Assembly (NCBI GenBank): GCA_907163375.1
Contig: CAJQUW010006296.1
Span: forward strand, 62,001-126,000
Direction of reading: 5' to 3'
DNA: 64,000 bases
Origin: Prostheceraeus crozeri
Lineage: Eukaryota; Platyhelminthes; Polycladida; Euryleptidae
Shown piece after piece: positions 23,152 through 34,671 of the stretch. Under the pieces are notes generated by a model. The model was not told the origin of the DNA, did no database searches, and was given only the letters and a program-made list of their open reading frames with translations. The position numbers were made by a program, and so were the translations under genes. Position 1 is the stretch's first letter. Every line of letters begins with the position of its first letter.

Positions 23152-25309
23152 CTCACTCACTCACTCCACGTTTAACGTCTTCTTTTCACCGTATTGCGAT
23201 GGTTGGACGCCGTCGAATGTTGGTCCATCTTGATGGCATTTCTCCACGATGTGCGATCTTGTGGGCTGATGTTGAGAAGATCAAGCTTTCGCATATCCTC
23301 CTTGATGCTGTCAAGCCATCTCTTCTTGGGGCGACTTCGTGGGTTAGGTTCAGGAACCTCAAGGGACAGGATTTTCTTAGGCCACGAGTTGTCATCCATT
23401 CGCTGAACGTGACCATACCAGCGCAGTCTTCTTGTACGTATCACATCTTCAATTCTGCGAATGCCGAGCCTCAAGCGCAGATCGTCCATGGGAACGCGGT
23501 CGGCAAGTCGCTTTGAAGATATCCACCTCACCATTGCATTGTCATTCCTGATGAAGCGATCAACATCCTCACTGGTGAGTGGCCAAGTTTCGCTGGCGTA
23601 GAGCAATATGCTGCGGACACACATGTTGTACACGTACCCACGCGTTCTGAAGGGAATACCTTTGTCGGTAAGGACGGGGAGAAGCTCTCGGAAATTTTTC
23701 CAAGCGGAACGCACTCTCATCACCACTCCATCCTTACAACCACCTGACTGCCCGATCATGTCACCAAGGTAACAGAAAGCTGGAACAACTTCATACTCCT
23801 CGTCGTTGACTTTCACATTGATAGGAGTCGTTTGTGCGAGATTAGCAATTTCGCCTCGGCACACTTTGCACTTATAGTTGGGGTCATCTTTAAGGTGTCC
23901 ACGGATCCCCGAGCACTTGTGATGTACCCAGTACTTGCAACAGGAGCACAAGATACAATTGCGTCCTACACCCTGTCTACAGACGCCGCATGGAAATTTA
24001 CCGACAGGTTTTGGAGCTCTGCTGTCCTGGTAGGTGCTGTGCATAACTTTGGTCTTCCTCACATTTACACGAAGCCCACGAGATTCAAGGCTATCTTTCC
24101 ACATCGCGAAACGCGACTCCAAATCCACAAGACTATCCGCAACGAGAAACAGGTCATCCGCAAACAGGATTTCCCATGGGTAACCGTGTCGAAAGTTGCA
24201 AGATAGCGCCTCCATAACGATTATAAAAAGGAGTGGACTGAGTATTGAACCCTGGTGTACTCCCACTGTGACATCGAAACTGCTGCTGTAACACCCATTG
24301 ACGCGAATGTTGGACGTCGAGTTCATGTACATTGCTTGGACGACTTGAACAATCCACTCCTCGATGCCAGCCAAACGCATAGCCTACCATAGGACCCTCC
24401 TTGGTATGCGATCTAACGCCTTTTCAAGGTCAACGAACATGAAGTGAACGTCTTTTTTCTTTGCAAGGAACTTTTCTTGACTCTGGCGCAAGGTGAATAT
24501 TGCGTCCGATGTTCCACGACCAGGGATGAAGCCAAACTGCATCGAATCGATGTCGACTTGCTGCCTGATGAGGGGCTCTAACACGCGTTCCATAACCTTC
24601 ATGATGTGATCTTGGAGTTTTAGGCCTCTGTAATTTGTTCTTTCAAGAGCGTCTCCTTTGCCTTTATAGCAGCTGATGATGGTTGACTTGCTCCACTCCT
24701 CAGGCACCTTCTGCTCTCTGATTATGGCATTGCAGAGCTTCACAATGCAGTCTGTGACCAAAGCATCACCCCAACGTACCATTTCCACAACGATACCTGA
24801 AGGACCAGCAACCTTGCCATCTTTCATTTTCCTAACTGCCCGCTCTACCATATCAAAAGATATGAAAGGAGCCGGGCCGACTTTCGGGTACACTTCACTC
24901 AGGGTGGACGGATCCCAGGGAAACTCCATATTGAGCAGCTTTTGATGATCTGATCTCCAGGCTTCAACCTTATCTTCGTCTGAAAAAGCCAGACACCCAT
25001 CGTCACGTCTGATGCACTTTTCACCTATGACGTCCGCGTTTTCGACCTTCATTTTCCGGGCGATTTTAAATATGTGATTTTTCTTGTCAACCAAATCAAG
25101 ATTGGTGAACTTATCTTCTTGAGCTCTCTTTTTAGCGAAGTAGACAGTGGACTTGGCATCACGCTTCGCAGCTTGATAGGCCTCTTTGTCGCCTCCCCTC
25201 TGCCACTCTTTCCAGAGTTTCCGCTTACGCTTTATAGCTGCGTCAACCTCCTCATTCCACCACCACGTCTCTCTACGCTTGACACAAGCGTACCTGACCT
25301 TGACCTAAT
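23152..25309 (-). mobile_element. RTE-like LINE, 5'-truncated, PHD finger after RT
   Basis: The minus frame runs from RYACVKRRETWWWNEEV (25300) through the RT: GPSGIVVEMVR, NYRGLKLQDH, MQFGFIPGRGTSDAIF, FVDLEKALDRIPRR, VHQGSILSPLLFI and the catalytic FADD at about 24155. A PHD-type C4HC3 finger follows (CGVCRQGVGRNCILC, then CCKYWVHHKCSGI, CKVC; about 23855-23995). The C-terminal region has RRLRWYGHVQRMD. One in-frame TAG near 24381 stands where family members have Trp (VLWWAMRL). The protein stops at 23172, and a (TGAG)n tail follows at once, as in RTE elements. The endonuclease part is missing. Confidence 0.85.
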
Positions 25310-26289
25310 TTCTGAAGTAGTCAATTACTTTTAGCAATTTCAGCTATTCTAATTGTGAGATATCATTCGCAATAAACCGGAGAAATGGAAACTGCATTAA
25401 TTTCATGCTGTGATAGTGTAAATAACTTTTGACTGACTCACTATCCCGGAATGTCTTCTGAGCGAAACCCACGAACTATTAATATTAATCTAGTAGATCC
25501 CATAGATTACCAAATGCTTTGTCGACAGAATTTCAAACCTCATTTTCTTGGTCTTTTCCTGCTAGCAGCAACATTTTCCCAGGTATCGCTGTTGCCTTAC
25601 TACTGATTGGTAAACATAATCAGTCAAGGATATCATATATAGGCTACCCTTCTGTATTTTTAAAGGGCACTGAGAGAATCTCTCACCTGCCTTTCACTCA
25701 TCATATTCGAGATCGTTATGCAATTAGCGAGCCGCTACTATTAAATCACACCTGAATAAAATAGTTCAGACTTTACATGTGGTAGTGCAGGCTTCTTTAG
25801 GTAAGATGCGTAGATATTGCGCGACGTCGACTGACTGACTGACTGACTGAATTTCATATAATTTTGCATTTGAAATTTAGCTTCTAATTATTTCAAGTAT
25901 AAAGTGAATAATTCCCAATGAGTAGAGGCAGGCGTGTGCAAATATTTCAGGCATCATAATCAATATCCCATGTGAATCATTCCTTACGTTTGATACTAAC
26001 AATTGCTGTTGTTGACCCCTCTGATTCATAAATCATTCATACAATTGAATGTAAACAAATTATTCCTGTTCATATAAAAATTAAGCCAGATCAATTTTCA
26101 AGCATTTCATAAAACTGCACGCTATACAAAAGTAACTCAGAATTATAGGTTTCATAAAAAGAAAACAAGCTAAAGCGGGATTCTACCCAACCTTTCAAAA
26201 TTGATGCAAAATGTAATGCCTTTTTTTCACATATTTGGTAATAAAAAAGCATGCGAGTACATTTCATTCTTGTCAAAGTAACAATTCAA
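25310..26289. other. Noncoding stretch with (GACT)n
   Basis: A (GACT)n microsatellite lies at about 25829-25850. The remainder is AT-rich without recognisable genes. Confidence 0.5.
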
Positions 26290-26642
26290 TTATATTCTTG
26301 TCCATTGAGACCATGTATTTGGGTTACATATAACCACTGTCACGAAATTGCGGTAGCGTTCAAATAGGCCTATAGCCTTTTCGCCTCAGTCGATAGTAAG
26401 AGAAAGCGATAGGGGTTGTGGACGCAACTTTTTAGCAACCTCAGGCATAACAACAAACTCAGCGGACAGCGCACCGAAATATCTACAAACCGCTCCAAAC
26501 AAGCCAAGACTCAACGGAATAAAGGCCTTGTCCATTGAGACGATGTATTTGGGTTACATATAACCACTGTCACGAATGTAATATGAAATTATCAAACCCT
26601 AATTAGCATCAATCCTACATGTATACTCTTCGTTCTCTCACA
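26290..26642 (-). repeat. Probable 3' LTR of the Gmr1-like element
   Basis: The minus strand begins TGTGAGAGAACGAAG directly after the polypurine tract, as an LTR should. Inside it a block of about 47 bp (GTGACAGTGGTTATATG...) occurs twice, at about 26302-26348 and 26530-26576. The far LTR end is uncertain because no 5' LTR is available for comparison. Confidence 0.55.
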
Positions 26643-26655
26643 TCTCCCCTTCTTT
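26643..26655 (-). other. Polypurine tract
   Basis: The minus strand reads AAAGAAGGGGAGA immediately before the LTR start TG. This is the usual plus-strand primer site of LTR elements. Confidence 0.65.
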
Positions 26656-26732
26656 AGGAAGAAATATTCTATTTCTACCTTACGCGGCGACATAATATAT
26701 GATAATTCGAGGAATCAACATTGCTATACTAG

Positions 26733-27305
26733 TTACCTTTCAATGCGGCTTAAATAATCAGCTCCCGCATTTTGTGAACCTTTGATCACTTGAACGCTAA
26801 AAGTGAATCTTTGCATAAATAATGCCCATCGCATTATTCTGTCATTCAGATATTTTGTCTTCTTCAAATATCCAAGCGGCTCATGATCTGTTTGAAGTGT
26901 AAACTCATTGCCATAGAGGTACAATTCAAATTTCCGCAAACCAAATACAATTGCGAGGCACTCGCGCTCCATCGTCGAATATTTCTGTTCACGCTCCAAC
27001 AATTTGCGACTCGCATAGCTAATCGGAAAGAGTTGGCCATCATGTTCCTGAAGTAGTACTGCTCCTATTCCAGTAAGGCTAGCATCAGTTCGCAAAATAT
27101 AAGGCTTTCTATTATCGGCTAACTTCAGTATCGGTTCTTGGGTTACGGCCATCTTCAAGGAAAGAAACGCCTTCTCTTGGGCTTCACCCCATCTTACATT
27201 CTTGGGTTCCCCTTTTCGTGTCAACTCTGTCAATGGTGCCGTCTTTGATGCGTAGTCGGGTAGAAATTCTCTATAAAATCTTGTCAGGCCAAGAAACGAT
27301 CGCAC
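26733..27305 (-). pseudogene. Gmr1-like RNase H
   Basis: The region has FLGLTRFYREFLPDYA (RT connection), PYILRTDASLTGIGAVLLQ (first catalytic Asp), YSTMERECLAIVFGLRKF (catalytic Glu), FTLQTDHEPLGYL and NAGADYLSR (further catalytic Asps). This is a standard gypsy RNase H that removes the RNA template during reverse transcription. It is the last domain before the LTR. Fossil. Confidence 0.9.
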
Positions 27306-27422
27306 ATCTTTCTTTGTTATCGGTCTCTCAGCTTCTTTAATTTTTTTACATTGTCAGTTTGTAGTCCAATAATCCCCTCACCGAGATGATGTCCCAAAAA
27401 TTCTATCTTTTTCTGACCGATG

Positions 27423-28052
27423 TCACACTTGGAAGGTCGGGCTGTTAATCCTGCTTCGATTAAGAGTTTGTCGATGATGTTCCCATGTTTCTGTATGGAT
27501 CAAAATATCATCCAGATAATTACAGACTCCTGGTATGCCGTGTAACAATTCGCGCAAACACCTGGACAATGTAGACCCAGAATTTTTCATTCCGAAAGGC
27601 TTACGTTTGAAAGCGTATTTACCATCCACAGTAACAAACGCGGTCTTAGGGATGTCTTCCTTTGCTACAGGGATCTGCCAAAATCCTTTACTCAAATCGA
27701 TCTTAGTAAAGTAATTATCTCGAGATAATTCTTGTATCAAGTCTTGTATAATCGGCAATGGCTCGGGATCGAATATTGTCACCTTATTCAACTGTCTGTA
27801 GTCGACACAAATTCTGTTGGAGCCGTCCTTCTTAACCAGCACCAGTGGGGCGGCGTAAGGAGAATCAGATCGTTCGATGATCCCCGACCTGAGCATTTCA
27901 TCTAACTTATTTTTGAGTGACTCCCGGAGGCTGTAGGGTACTGTATATGGGCGTAAAGAGATTGGCTTGTCATCAGTGAGTTTTACCGTATGCTCAGTTA
28001 GTGTACACAATCCTGGGGCATCAGTAAAAACTACACCAAACTCGTCAATCAT
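27423..28052 (-). pseudogene. Gmr1-like reverse transcriptase
   Basis: Motifs in order are MLRSGIIERSDSPYAAPLVL, VKKDGSNRICVDYRQLN, FTKIDLSKGFWQIPV (motif A Asp), FKRKPFGMKNSGSTLSR and the catalytic YLDD in CNYLDDILIH. Gypsy-type. It follows the integrase directly. Part of the broken fossil. Confidence 0.92.
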
Positions 28053-29503
28053 TTATTGAATCTCAGTCATCTGATCTTTGGTCAATTTATCACTAATTCT
28101 TACATCTTGAATAGTCTCTTTCGAGCTTAAATTATTGATTTCTATCAGATCTTCAACTGAAACTTCATCATCTCGTTCGTAGTCATGGATCACACCAGCA
28201 CATGCCTTCTGAATCACTCCATCACGTTGTGTGTGATGACCCGCGGTCTCGCTCGAGATATCACGTCGATGATATTGCTTCAGCAGGTTAATACGAAAAA
28301 TTTTCTCTTCTCCCTTGACAGCGATTCTGTAGTCGTTGATTCCAACTTTTTTTTGACGACAAATGGACCCTTCCACTGCATCAACAACTTATTGTTATCA
28401 GTACCTCGTTGCATCATCAGTACCTCGTCACCTTCGCTTAATTTTCTCGCTTTCGTCTTCTTATCAATGAGAATCTTTTGTTTCGTTTGGGTTACCTCAA
28501 GATTGTTAGGAGCAATTTTCATTGTTTCTTCAATCCGTTCGCGCAGTTCGAAAACGTATTGGTAACTGCTTCTAACCTCAGATTCGTCTGTTTTACCGAT
28601 CCACAGCTCTCTCAGTATCTGCATGGGATCTCTCACTGTCCGTCCGTATAGCAGCTCGAATGGTGCAAATCCCGTGGATTCCAGTGGGACCTCTCTGTGC
28701 GCGAACAAAAGAGGGTCCAGGTAGCGATCCCACTGTTTGGGCTGCTCACTGCACAACCGCTTCAACATCTTCTTCAGGGTACCGTTATACCGTTCCACAA
28801 GAACATTTCCCATCGGATGATACGGCGACGTCGTTAATTGCTTGGTCCCCAGCAATTGGGCTACTTCACTCATGCATTCTGACACAAATTATGTGCCGAG
28901 ATCGCTCAATACTTCCTCCGGGACTCCTACCCGTGAGTAGATGCTAACGAGGGCCTCAGCTACCGCTTCTGTTGAAATATTTCGTAATGCTATTGCTTCT
29001 GGATATCGCGTTGCGTAATCAATCAACGTCAACACATACTTATGTCCTTCATCACTTGCTGGATATATCGGTCCAATCAAATCTATCGCCACTCGCTTGA
29101 AAGCTGTATCAATAAGTGGCATCTTTCCCAATGGCGCCTTAGGAATTCGCCCTCTATCCAGTTTTCTGACATATGTCACACGATTGACAAAAGCTTCTGA
29201 CATCAGCTTTCAGCCCAGGCCAGAAGAAACAGCTTAGTATCTTATTACTGGTTTTCGTAATACCCATGTGTGCACCAAACAGAGACTCGTGTGCTATCTC
29301 CATCACCATTTTTCTTAATGATTTAGGAACCATGACTTGTAGGATCGGTTGTCCTTGATTTATATTCTCGTGCTCAAATTTTCTGTACAATATGTCGTCA
29401 ATTTTCACATACGATTCTATCCCTTTCCCTTTGGTTTTCTCATTCTTTCGGGTTTCGCTTCCTCGTATTGTCTCATCTTCAGTCTGCAGACATTTTAGAG
29501 TCT
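28053..29503 (-). pseudogene. Gmr1-like integrase with HHCC finger
   Basis: The zinc-binding part (HESLFGAHMGITKTSNKIL, CQSCDICQK) lies next to the Polinton. The core follows with the catalytic triad region: AIDLIGPIYP (D), VLSDLGT (D) and GNVLVERYNGTLKK (E). A C-terminal part (GDEVLMMQRG, LLMQWKGPFVVKKK) leads toward RT. It lies upstream of RT, as in Gmr1 elements. Several breaks. The coordinates include the linker to RT. Confidence 0.9.
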
Positions 29504-29509
29504 CACGGT

Positions 29510-30025
29510 AGTAGTATATAGTGTGACATCCGGCGCGGCGCTTCGCTTGCACCGGATGTCACACTTTTGCGGTTTTTTTTCAAAATTTACGTAGTATATA
29601 AATTTCAAAAATTTAGGTAGACTCCAAATTTCACGTGGGCGAAAATTTAGGTAGTGACAAATTTTCAAAAAATCAAAATTTCAAAAATTTAGGTTGTCTC
29701 AAAATTTCGAAAATTTAGGTACTCTAAGAATTTCACGTAGACTCAATATACCAGAAGATTGTATTCAAAATATTTCGTTAAAAATGGATGAAACAAAAGT
29801 GGAGGAAACCTCAACGGGGGCGTCGACGACGGCAACGGCGACGACGAAAATGGAAGAAACCTCAAAAATATATCCTTCGTTATCATGTGAAATGAACAAA
29901 GAAAAACATAAAGATAGAGTTACGTATATGAAAGATAAAGAATCTCAATTATTATAAAGATTAGAACATTATAAAAAATTAAGAAAGTGATGGTCTAATG
30001 TTAAGAATGTAACACAAGGAATTGG
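29510..30025 (+). repeat. Polinton left terminal inverted repeat
   Basis: About 516 bp matches the reverse complement of 44405-44915. The repeat includes a terminal hairpin, several AAATTTAGGTA motifs, and the beginning of a protein gene whose full version lies at the right end. Confidence 0.95.
29520..29565. repeat. Hairpin near the left Polinton end
   Basis: AGTGTGACATCCGG (29520-29533) and its exact reverse complement (29552-29565) flank an 18-nt GC-rich loop, ten bases inside the end. The same structure is at 44860-44905. It may act in end recognition or replication; that is inference. Confidence 0.85.
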
Positions 30026-30209
30026 AATTGTTCGTGATGAGATTTCTTTTTCCTCTTACTCATCAATATAACTGACAATCGCACTTGACAATTGTTCTCG
30101 TGATGTGGCAAATTGACTGAGTGATCTGATGTCTATTCATTGTCTTTGTTGATCCGTGAAAAAATTTAGTTTTTATTTTCATGACATATATATCTTTTAT
30201 TGTTAAAAA

Positions 30210-31097
30210 ATGATGTTACCAAATGTTGGTGGAGGTGCATATATCCCGAATAATCGTGAATCAGAAATAGAAATAGAAAATTATATCATGAAAACTGGAG
30301 ACGTTTTATCTGGTCCATTGCATCTTTCTATTCTTCCACAACAAAATACAGAGTTAACAAATAAACAATATGTTGATACACAAATCAATGACTTAAAAGA
30401 AAAATATATATACGATGTTTTGGTTCCACTGATGAATGAATTAAAGTTGCTAAAACATAATGACAAATCATTAAACGAAAAATTATTAAAACTTGATAAA
30501 ACGGATAGAGAGCTAGAAGCAGATATAGCAAAACTTTTTAAAAAGATTTCAGAACAATCAAAAATTTTAATATTACTTTCTATAAATTTAAAATCTGCAG
30601 TCATTAAAAATAAACATCAGATAAAATTATTGAAAGAACAATTAGAAGATGAAATAGAAAAACTACCTGAAAGAATTTAAAAAAATTTAAAGCAGTTACA
30701 AACTACATTCCAAAAAAGTGTTGATGAATTAAGTTCTAAAATTACTCAACAAATGAAAAAGATGAATAGAATAATCAATGAAGTAAACTAACTTGATGAA
30801 AAAGTTGATAAAATTAAAACTCTTAAAATCAATTTAGAAAATGAATTAAAGAAAAATTTACAAGAAAACTCTAAAGGAAACAAAGAACAGTTAGATGCTG
30901 TTAAAAATCAGTTAGATGTTCTTAAAGTTCAATTGAATGCTCTTAAAACGGCGTTGAAGATGAATCAGGAGAAAATGCAAGTTAATAGAAAAGAAATTAA
31001 AGTACATCACACGCTACTTGACGCAATAGATAAAGTGCAACGGAAAATTAATAAAGTTATCACGAAGTTGTTGTCCATTCACAAACGTAAATCTTAA
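30210..31097 (+). pseudogene. Polinton coiled-coil protein with tail-fibre-like start
   Basis: The N-terminus has NYIMKTGDVLSGPLHL and LTNKQYVDTQINDL, resembling the G-D-x-M-x-G-P-L and TKxYVD motifs of phage tail-fibre attachment regions. Long Lys/Glu/Leu heptads follow, predicting an extended coiled coil. It could be a fibre-like virion protein; the function is inferred. It is the first gene inside the left terminal repeat. Broken about once or twice. Confidence 0.5.
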
Positions 31098-31138
31098 CGT
31101 AAATATTTTTTCCCAAAAGTCAAATTTATTCCTAAAAA

Positions 31139-31642
31139 ATGCCTATAATTTATAAACACAATCTTAAACATTTTGCTTCAAATAAAAAAATTGCTCATGA
31201 ACCATCTATGAAATCTGTTTACCATTATAACAATGTAGAAACAGTTCAAAAAGATGGAGATAGTGTAAACAGCGGAGCTGGCATCTTTTCTGGTATTGGA
31301 AGTATCGTTAACTTAATTAAAAATAATAAAGATTTGATTACATCTGCTGCTAAAGGAACAGCTGCCATAGGTAGTACAGCTAGTGCAATATCAAATGCTG
31401 TTAAGTCTCAAAACGAATTAAAACAACTAGAAGCTATTCGTAAACTTAGGAATGATTCTGAAGAACTAAAAAAATTAAAAAAACTTTCAGAGGAAACAAA
31501 AAACAAAATTGCTAACATAGCCGCAGGGTCTGAGAGTAAACATAATGAAAAAACGGGCGTAGCCATAGAACCTACGGTACGTTCAATTGAAGAAATAAGA
31601 GGTAATGGTGTGAACAGCGGAGCTGGTTTAGCAAAATTCTAA
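31139..31642 (+). CDS. Polinton protein of unknown function, 167 aa
   Basis: The frame looks whole. It begins MPIIYKHNLKHF and has a Gly/Ala-rich segment (GAGIFSGIGSIVNLI, then AAKGTAAIGSTASAIS) that could form an amphipathic or membrane-active helix. A charged coiled coil follows, and the end is GAGLAKF. The position between the coiled-coil gene and the capsid gene suggests a virion component. The family was not recognised by name. Confidence 0.5.
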   Translation: MPIIYKHNLKHFASNKKIAHEPSMKSVYHYNNVETVQKDGDSVNSGAGIFSGIGSIVNLIKNNKDLITSAAKGTAAIGSTASAISNAVKSQNELKQLEAIRKLRNDSEELKKLKKLSEETKNKIANIAAGSESKHNEKTGVAIEPTVRSIEEIRGNGVNSGAGLAKF

Positions 31643-31709
31643 AATTATATTTTAGTAAAATTTTTTCTATGTGTGAGAAAAACAAAAAAGTCAAATTATT
31701 TTTTTAAAA

Positions 31710-33041
31710 ATGTCTTCTCTTATCGAAAATAAATTTAGATTAGACGATCCTCCGTTCGTCAGTTACAATCAAAAAGAGAATGACTATATAAGAGTTGCTA
31801 TGAATCCTGGATCTTCAGGAAGAGTGAATACTGGAGGTGATTTAATTTTTGAAGTTGATAATCAGCAGAGTTATTTATATTTACCTGATTCCTTTTTACA
31901 CTGTGAATATTCTTTATATAGTGATGCCAATTTTACAACACCATTACCAGATAGCGATAATATTGCATTAGAGAATAATTTCTTTCCAAGATTATTTACA
32001 CAAATGCGTTTAGATGTTGCAACTCAAAATATAGAAACAATAAGTGATTCTCCAGGTGTAATTGATACAATGCTTAGATTTGTAACAATTGGTGAAAATA
32101 ATAAAAAGCATGAAATCGAAGGTTGGTTTCCTGATACTAATGATGGTATAATTGTTGATGATTTAACTCACGCTGGAACAGATGCCGCAGAAATTGCGAA
32201 AGATGTAGAAAATATTGCAAATCATTTAAATAAAACAAACAATAGTGCATATAAAGAAAGACGTGAATTTAACAAGAAAAGTAAACATACAGTTAATTAG
32301 TCATTGTCTCCATTATTCGGATATTTAAATTATGATAAAATATCATATCAATTAAAATTTAAGTTAATAATTCATCGGACAGCAAATGAATTAATCTTTT
32401 ATGGTAAGACTGGAAAAAAAGCATATTTAAAAATTGATAGACTTGAATGGTGGATAAAACATATTACTCCTAGTTTAGAGGTCGAATTAGCTATTGCAAA
32501 AAGATTAAAAACTAACAAACCAATTCCAGTAAATTTTCTAAAGCGCAGTGCTAGTTCTGTAGCTTTTACTGAACAAAGATTTAACTGGCATTTTACTAGA
32601 ACTTCGAATACTCCAAGATATTTATTACTAACATTTCAAAGAAATGATTCTCCAAGTTTTGATAAGAACAACAATCTTTTTCATATTAATACAATTCGAA
32701 GTTTACAAGTTTCATTAAATCAAACCCGATATCCAATTGATCCATTAAGATTCGATGATACCAATAATCAATTTATGGAAGGATATGATGCTTATAGAAA
32801 TCTTTGTATAGAATTTGGAGTTGAACCACAATTAACTCCTGGAGATTGGAGACATTTATATCCTGTTTTCTGTTTCGATTTAAGTGCACAATCTGAAGAT
32901 ATTATCGAGACTGGTTGTGATGTAACAATTAATATTGAAAAAAAAGATTCCACAACTTCATTGATGGCTTATGGTTTATTGCTAGAAGATGTAAAATATT
33001 CTATTGCAATTCTTAATGGAAAGACGGCTAGGATCGGCTAA
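31710..33041 (+). pseudogene. Polinton major-capsid-like protein
   Basis: The span could encode about 440 residues rich in beta-type segments. An N-terminal part has FEVDNQQSYLYLPDSFLH and RLFTQMRLDVATQNIE. A C-terminal part has LNQTRYPIDPLRFDD, FMEGYDAYRNLCIEFG and YPVFCFDLSAQSEDI. Size, position and this C-terminal region fit the double jelly-roll capsid protein of Polintons. It is followed directly by the hairpin block. Broken about once. Confidence 0.65.
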
Positions 33042-33048
33042 AGCCAGA

Positions 33049-33184
33049 GGAGCTTCGCTCCGATCGGTTAGTAACCTGAGGACCTTTGGTCCGATCGGCT
33101 GAAGCCTCTCAACAAAGTTCTATTGGTTAGTAACCTGAGGACCTTTGGTCCGATCGGCTGAAGCCTCTGAACAAAGTTCTATAG
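33049..33184. terminator. Hairpin cluster after the capsid-like gene
   Basis: GGAGC-TTC-GCTCC (33049-33061) is followed by two direct 59-bp repeats, each containing GGACC-TTT-GGTCC (33080-33092 and 33139-33151) and GATCGG. They sit just behind a stop codon and before the next start, so a role in transcript ending or spacing is possible; that is inferred. Confidence 0.45.
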
Positions 33185-33265
33185 GTTAATTAAAATTTTT
33201 GATAACTTAAAATTTTTTCATAACTAGAATAGATTAAAATTTTTCATAGCTAGAATAGATTAAAA

Positions 33266-33748
33266 ATGTCGGAAGCGAAAAGTAATAATAATAAAACTGT
33301 TGAATTGAAATTACGTAATGTTGTTGACAAAAATACACCTAAAACTATTACGATTGACAAAAAGAAATATTACATAAGTAAACCAATGATAGAGAATATT
33401 CAATTACAAGAAGAAAAGAATGGCGGGATTCTCCCATTAACTCCACTAATAATAGGTGGTATAGCAGCTGCAGGAAGTGTTGCAGGTGGGACAGCTGGTA
33501 TTGTCTAGGCAGTAAATAAAAATAAATCAGAGAAGGCAGCATTAGAAGAACAAAAACGTCATAATAGAGAGTTAGAGAACGTTGCTAGGGGAGATGGAAT
33601 AGTAGATAATTTTATTAGTAAATTAAATTTAGTTGATGAAGGAAAACGAGTTCTTAAAAATATTCTTCACAATGTTGATGATTTAATTGAAATTAAAGAA
33701 ACTAAAGATTGTTCTGGAATATATCTAAGTCCTAGTATGATTCGGTAA
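33266..33748 (+). pseudogene. Polinton minor-virion-like protein with hydrophobic segment
   Basis: The start is MSEAKSNNNKTVELKL, then KTITIDKKKYYISKP, then the hydrophobic Gly/Ala-rich stretch ILPLTPLIIGGIAAAGSVAG, and a charged C-terminal part. Such segments occur in membrane-active minor capsid proteins of adenovirus-like elements; the role is inferred from resemblance and position. Broken about once. Confidence 0.5.
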
Positions 33749-33750
33749 TA

Positions 33751-33776
33751 ACCTCAGGACCTTTGGTCCATGAGGT
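33751..33776. terminator. Intergenic hairpin, third copy of the GGACC stem
   Basis: ACCTC-A-GGACC-TTT-GGTCC-AT-GAGGT is a nearly perfect stem-loop immediately after the preceding gene. It has the same inner stem as the two copies near 33.1 kb. Confidence 0.5.
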
Positions 33777-33800
33777 AAAACATTTATTTTATCTTTTAAA

Positions 33801-34671
33801 ATGAATTCTACAAATTCCGAAAATTTAATTAAATTAAAAATTTCAAATCTAGATCTAATGGATTATCTCTTAAAAGTACATAAAACTTCAAATTGTCAGC
33901 ACACCGGTCGGCTGCACAGCGGAGGTGACATACAAAAACATTAGAAAGTTTCCTGGATTTATTTGGAGTAAAAATTCGAAAGAAAAACATCTTCCTGGTC
34001 ATTCATATACCGGTCCAGGAACTCGATTAGATATAAGACTAGATGAGAATAATAATCCAAAACCAGGTGAAGAACCAATAAACAGAGTAGATGCCGCAGC
34101 TTACAGACATGATTTAGCTTATCGAAATCATGCCCTAAGTTCTCGACATGTAGCTGATAAGAAGATGATTCAAGAATTAGATAGTATTCAAAATCCTACA
34201 TTTAGAGAAAAAATTAAAAGAATGTTTGTTAAGAAAGCTTTACAAGCTAAAATAATGTTCGGTCAGGGTATTGATCCGTCAGCAAATGAAACCTACGCGT
34301 CTGAAATTCATAAAGAATATAGAAGGCCTAAATATTTATTGAAAGTAAAAGTATTTAATAAAGATGATATTTGGAGTGCTGATCTTATTCATATGCCGAA
34401 TGATTCTGATTATAAATACGCATTGACCGTTATAGATTTATATACACGATACGCTTGGGTGAAGCCTTTAAAAAACAAAAGTGGTCTGTCAGTTAAATAT
34501 GCGTTTGAAGAAATCTTTAAAGAAACTAACAGAAAGCCAAGGAAATTGTTTGTTGATAAAGGATCGGAATTATATAACCGAAATATTCAGTCACTATTTG
34601 AAACTGTTTATTCAACTGAAAATGCAGGAAAGGGTGTAGTAATAGAGCGATTCAATATACATCGCACATAA
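33801..34671 (+). pseudogene. Polinton PLA2-like domain joined to retroviral-type integrase
   Basis: One frame holds a parvovirus VP1-type phospholipase A2 domain: the calcium loop SYTGPGTRLD and the catalytic HD pair in INRVDAAAYRHDLAY. This leads straight into an integrase core: DDIWSADLIHMP (first Asp), YKYALTVIDLYTRYAWVKPL, then KLFVDKGSELYN (second Asp). PLA2 domains help parvoviruses leave endosomes; the integrase inserts the element. The joined pair resembles proteins I recall from other Polintons. Broken about twice. Confidence 0.75.
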
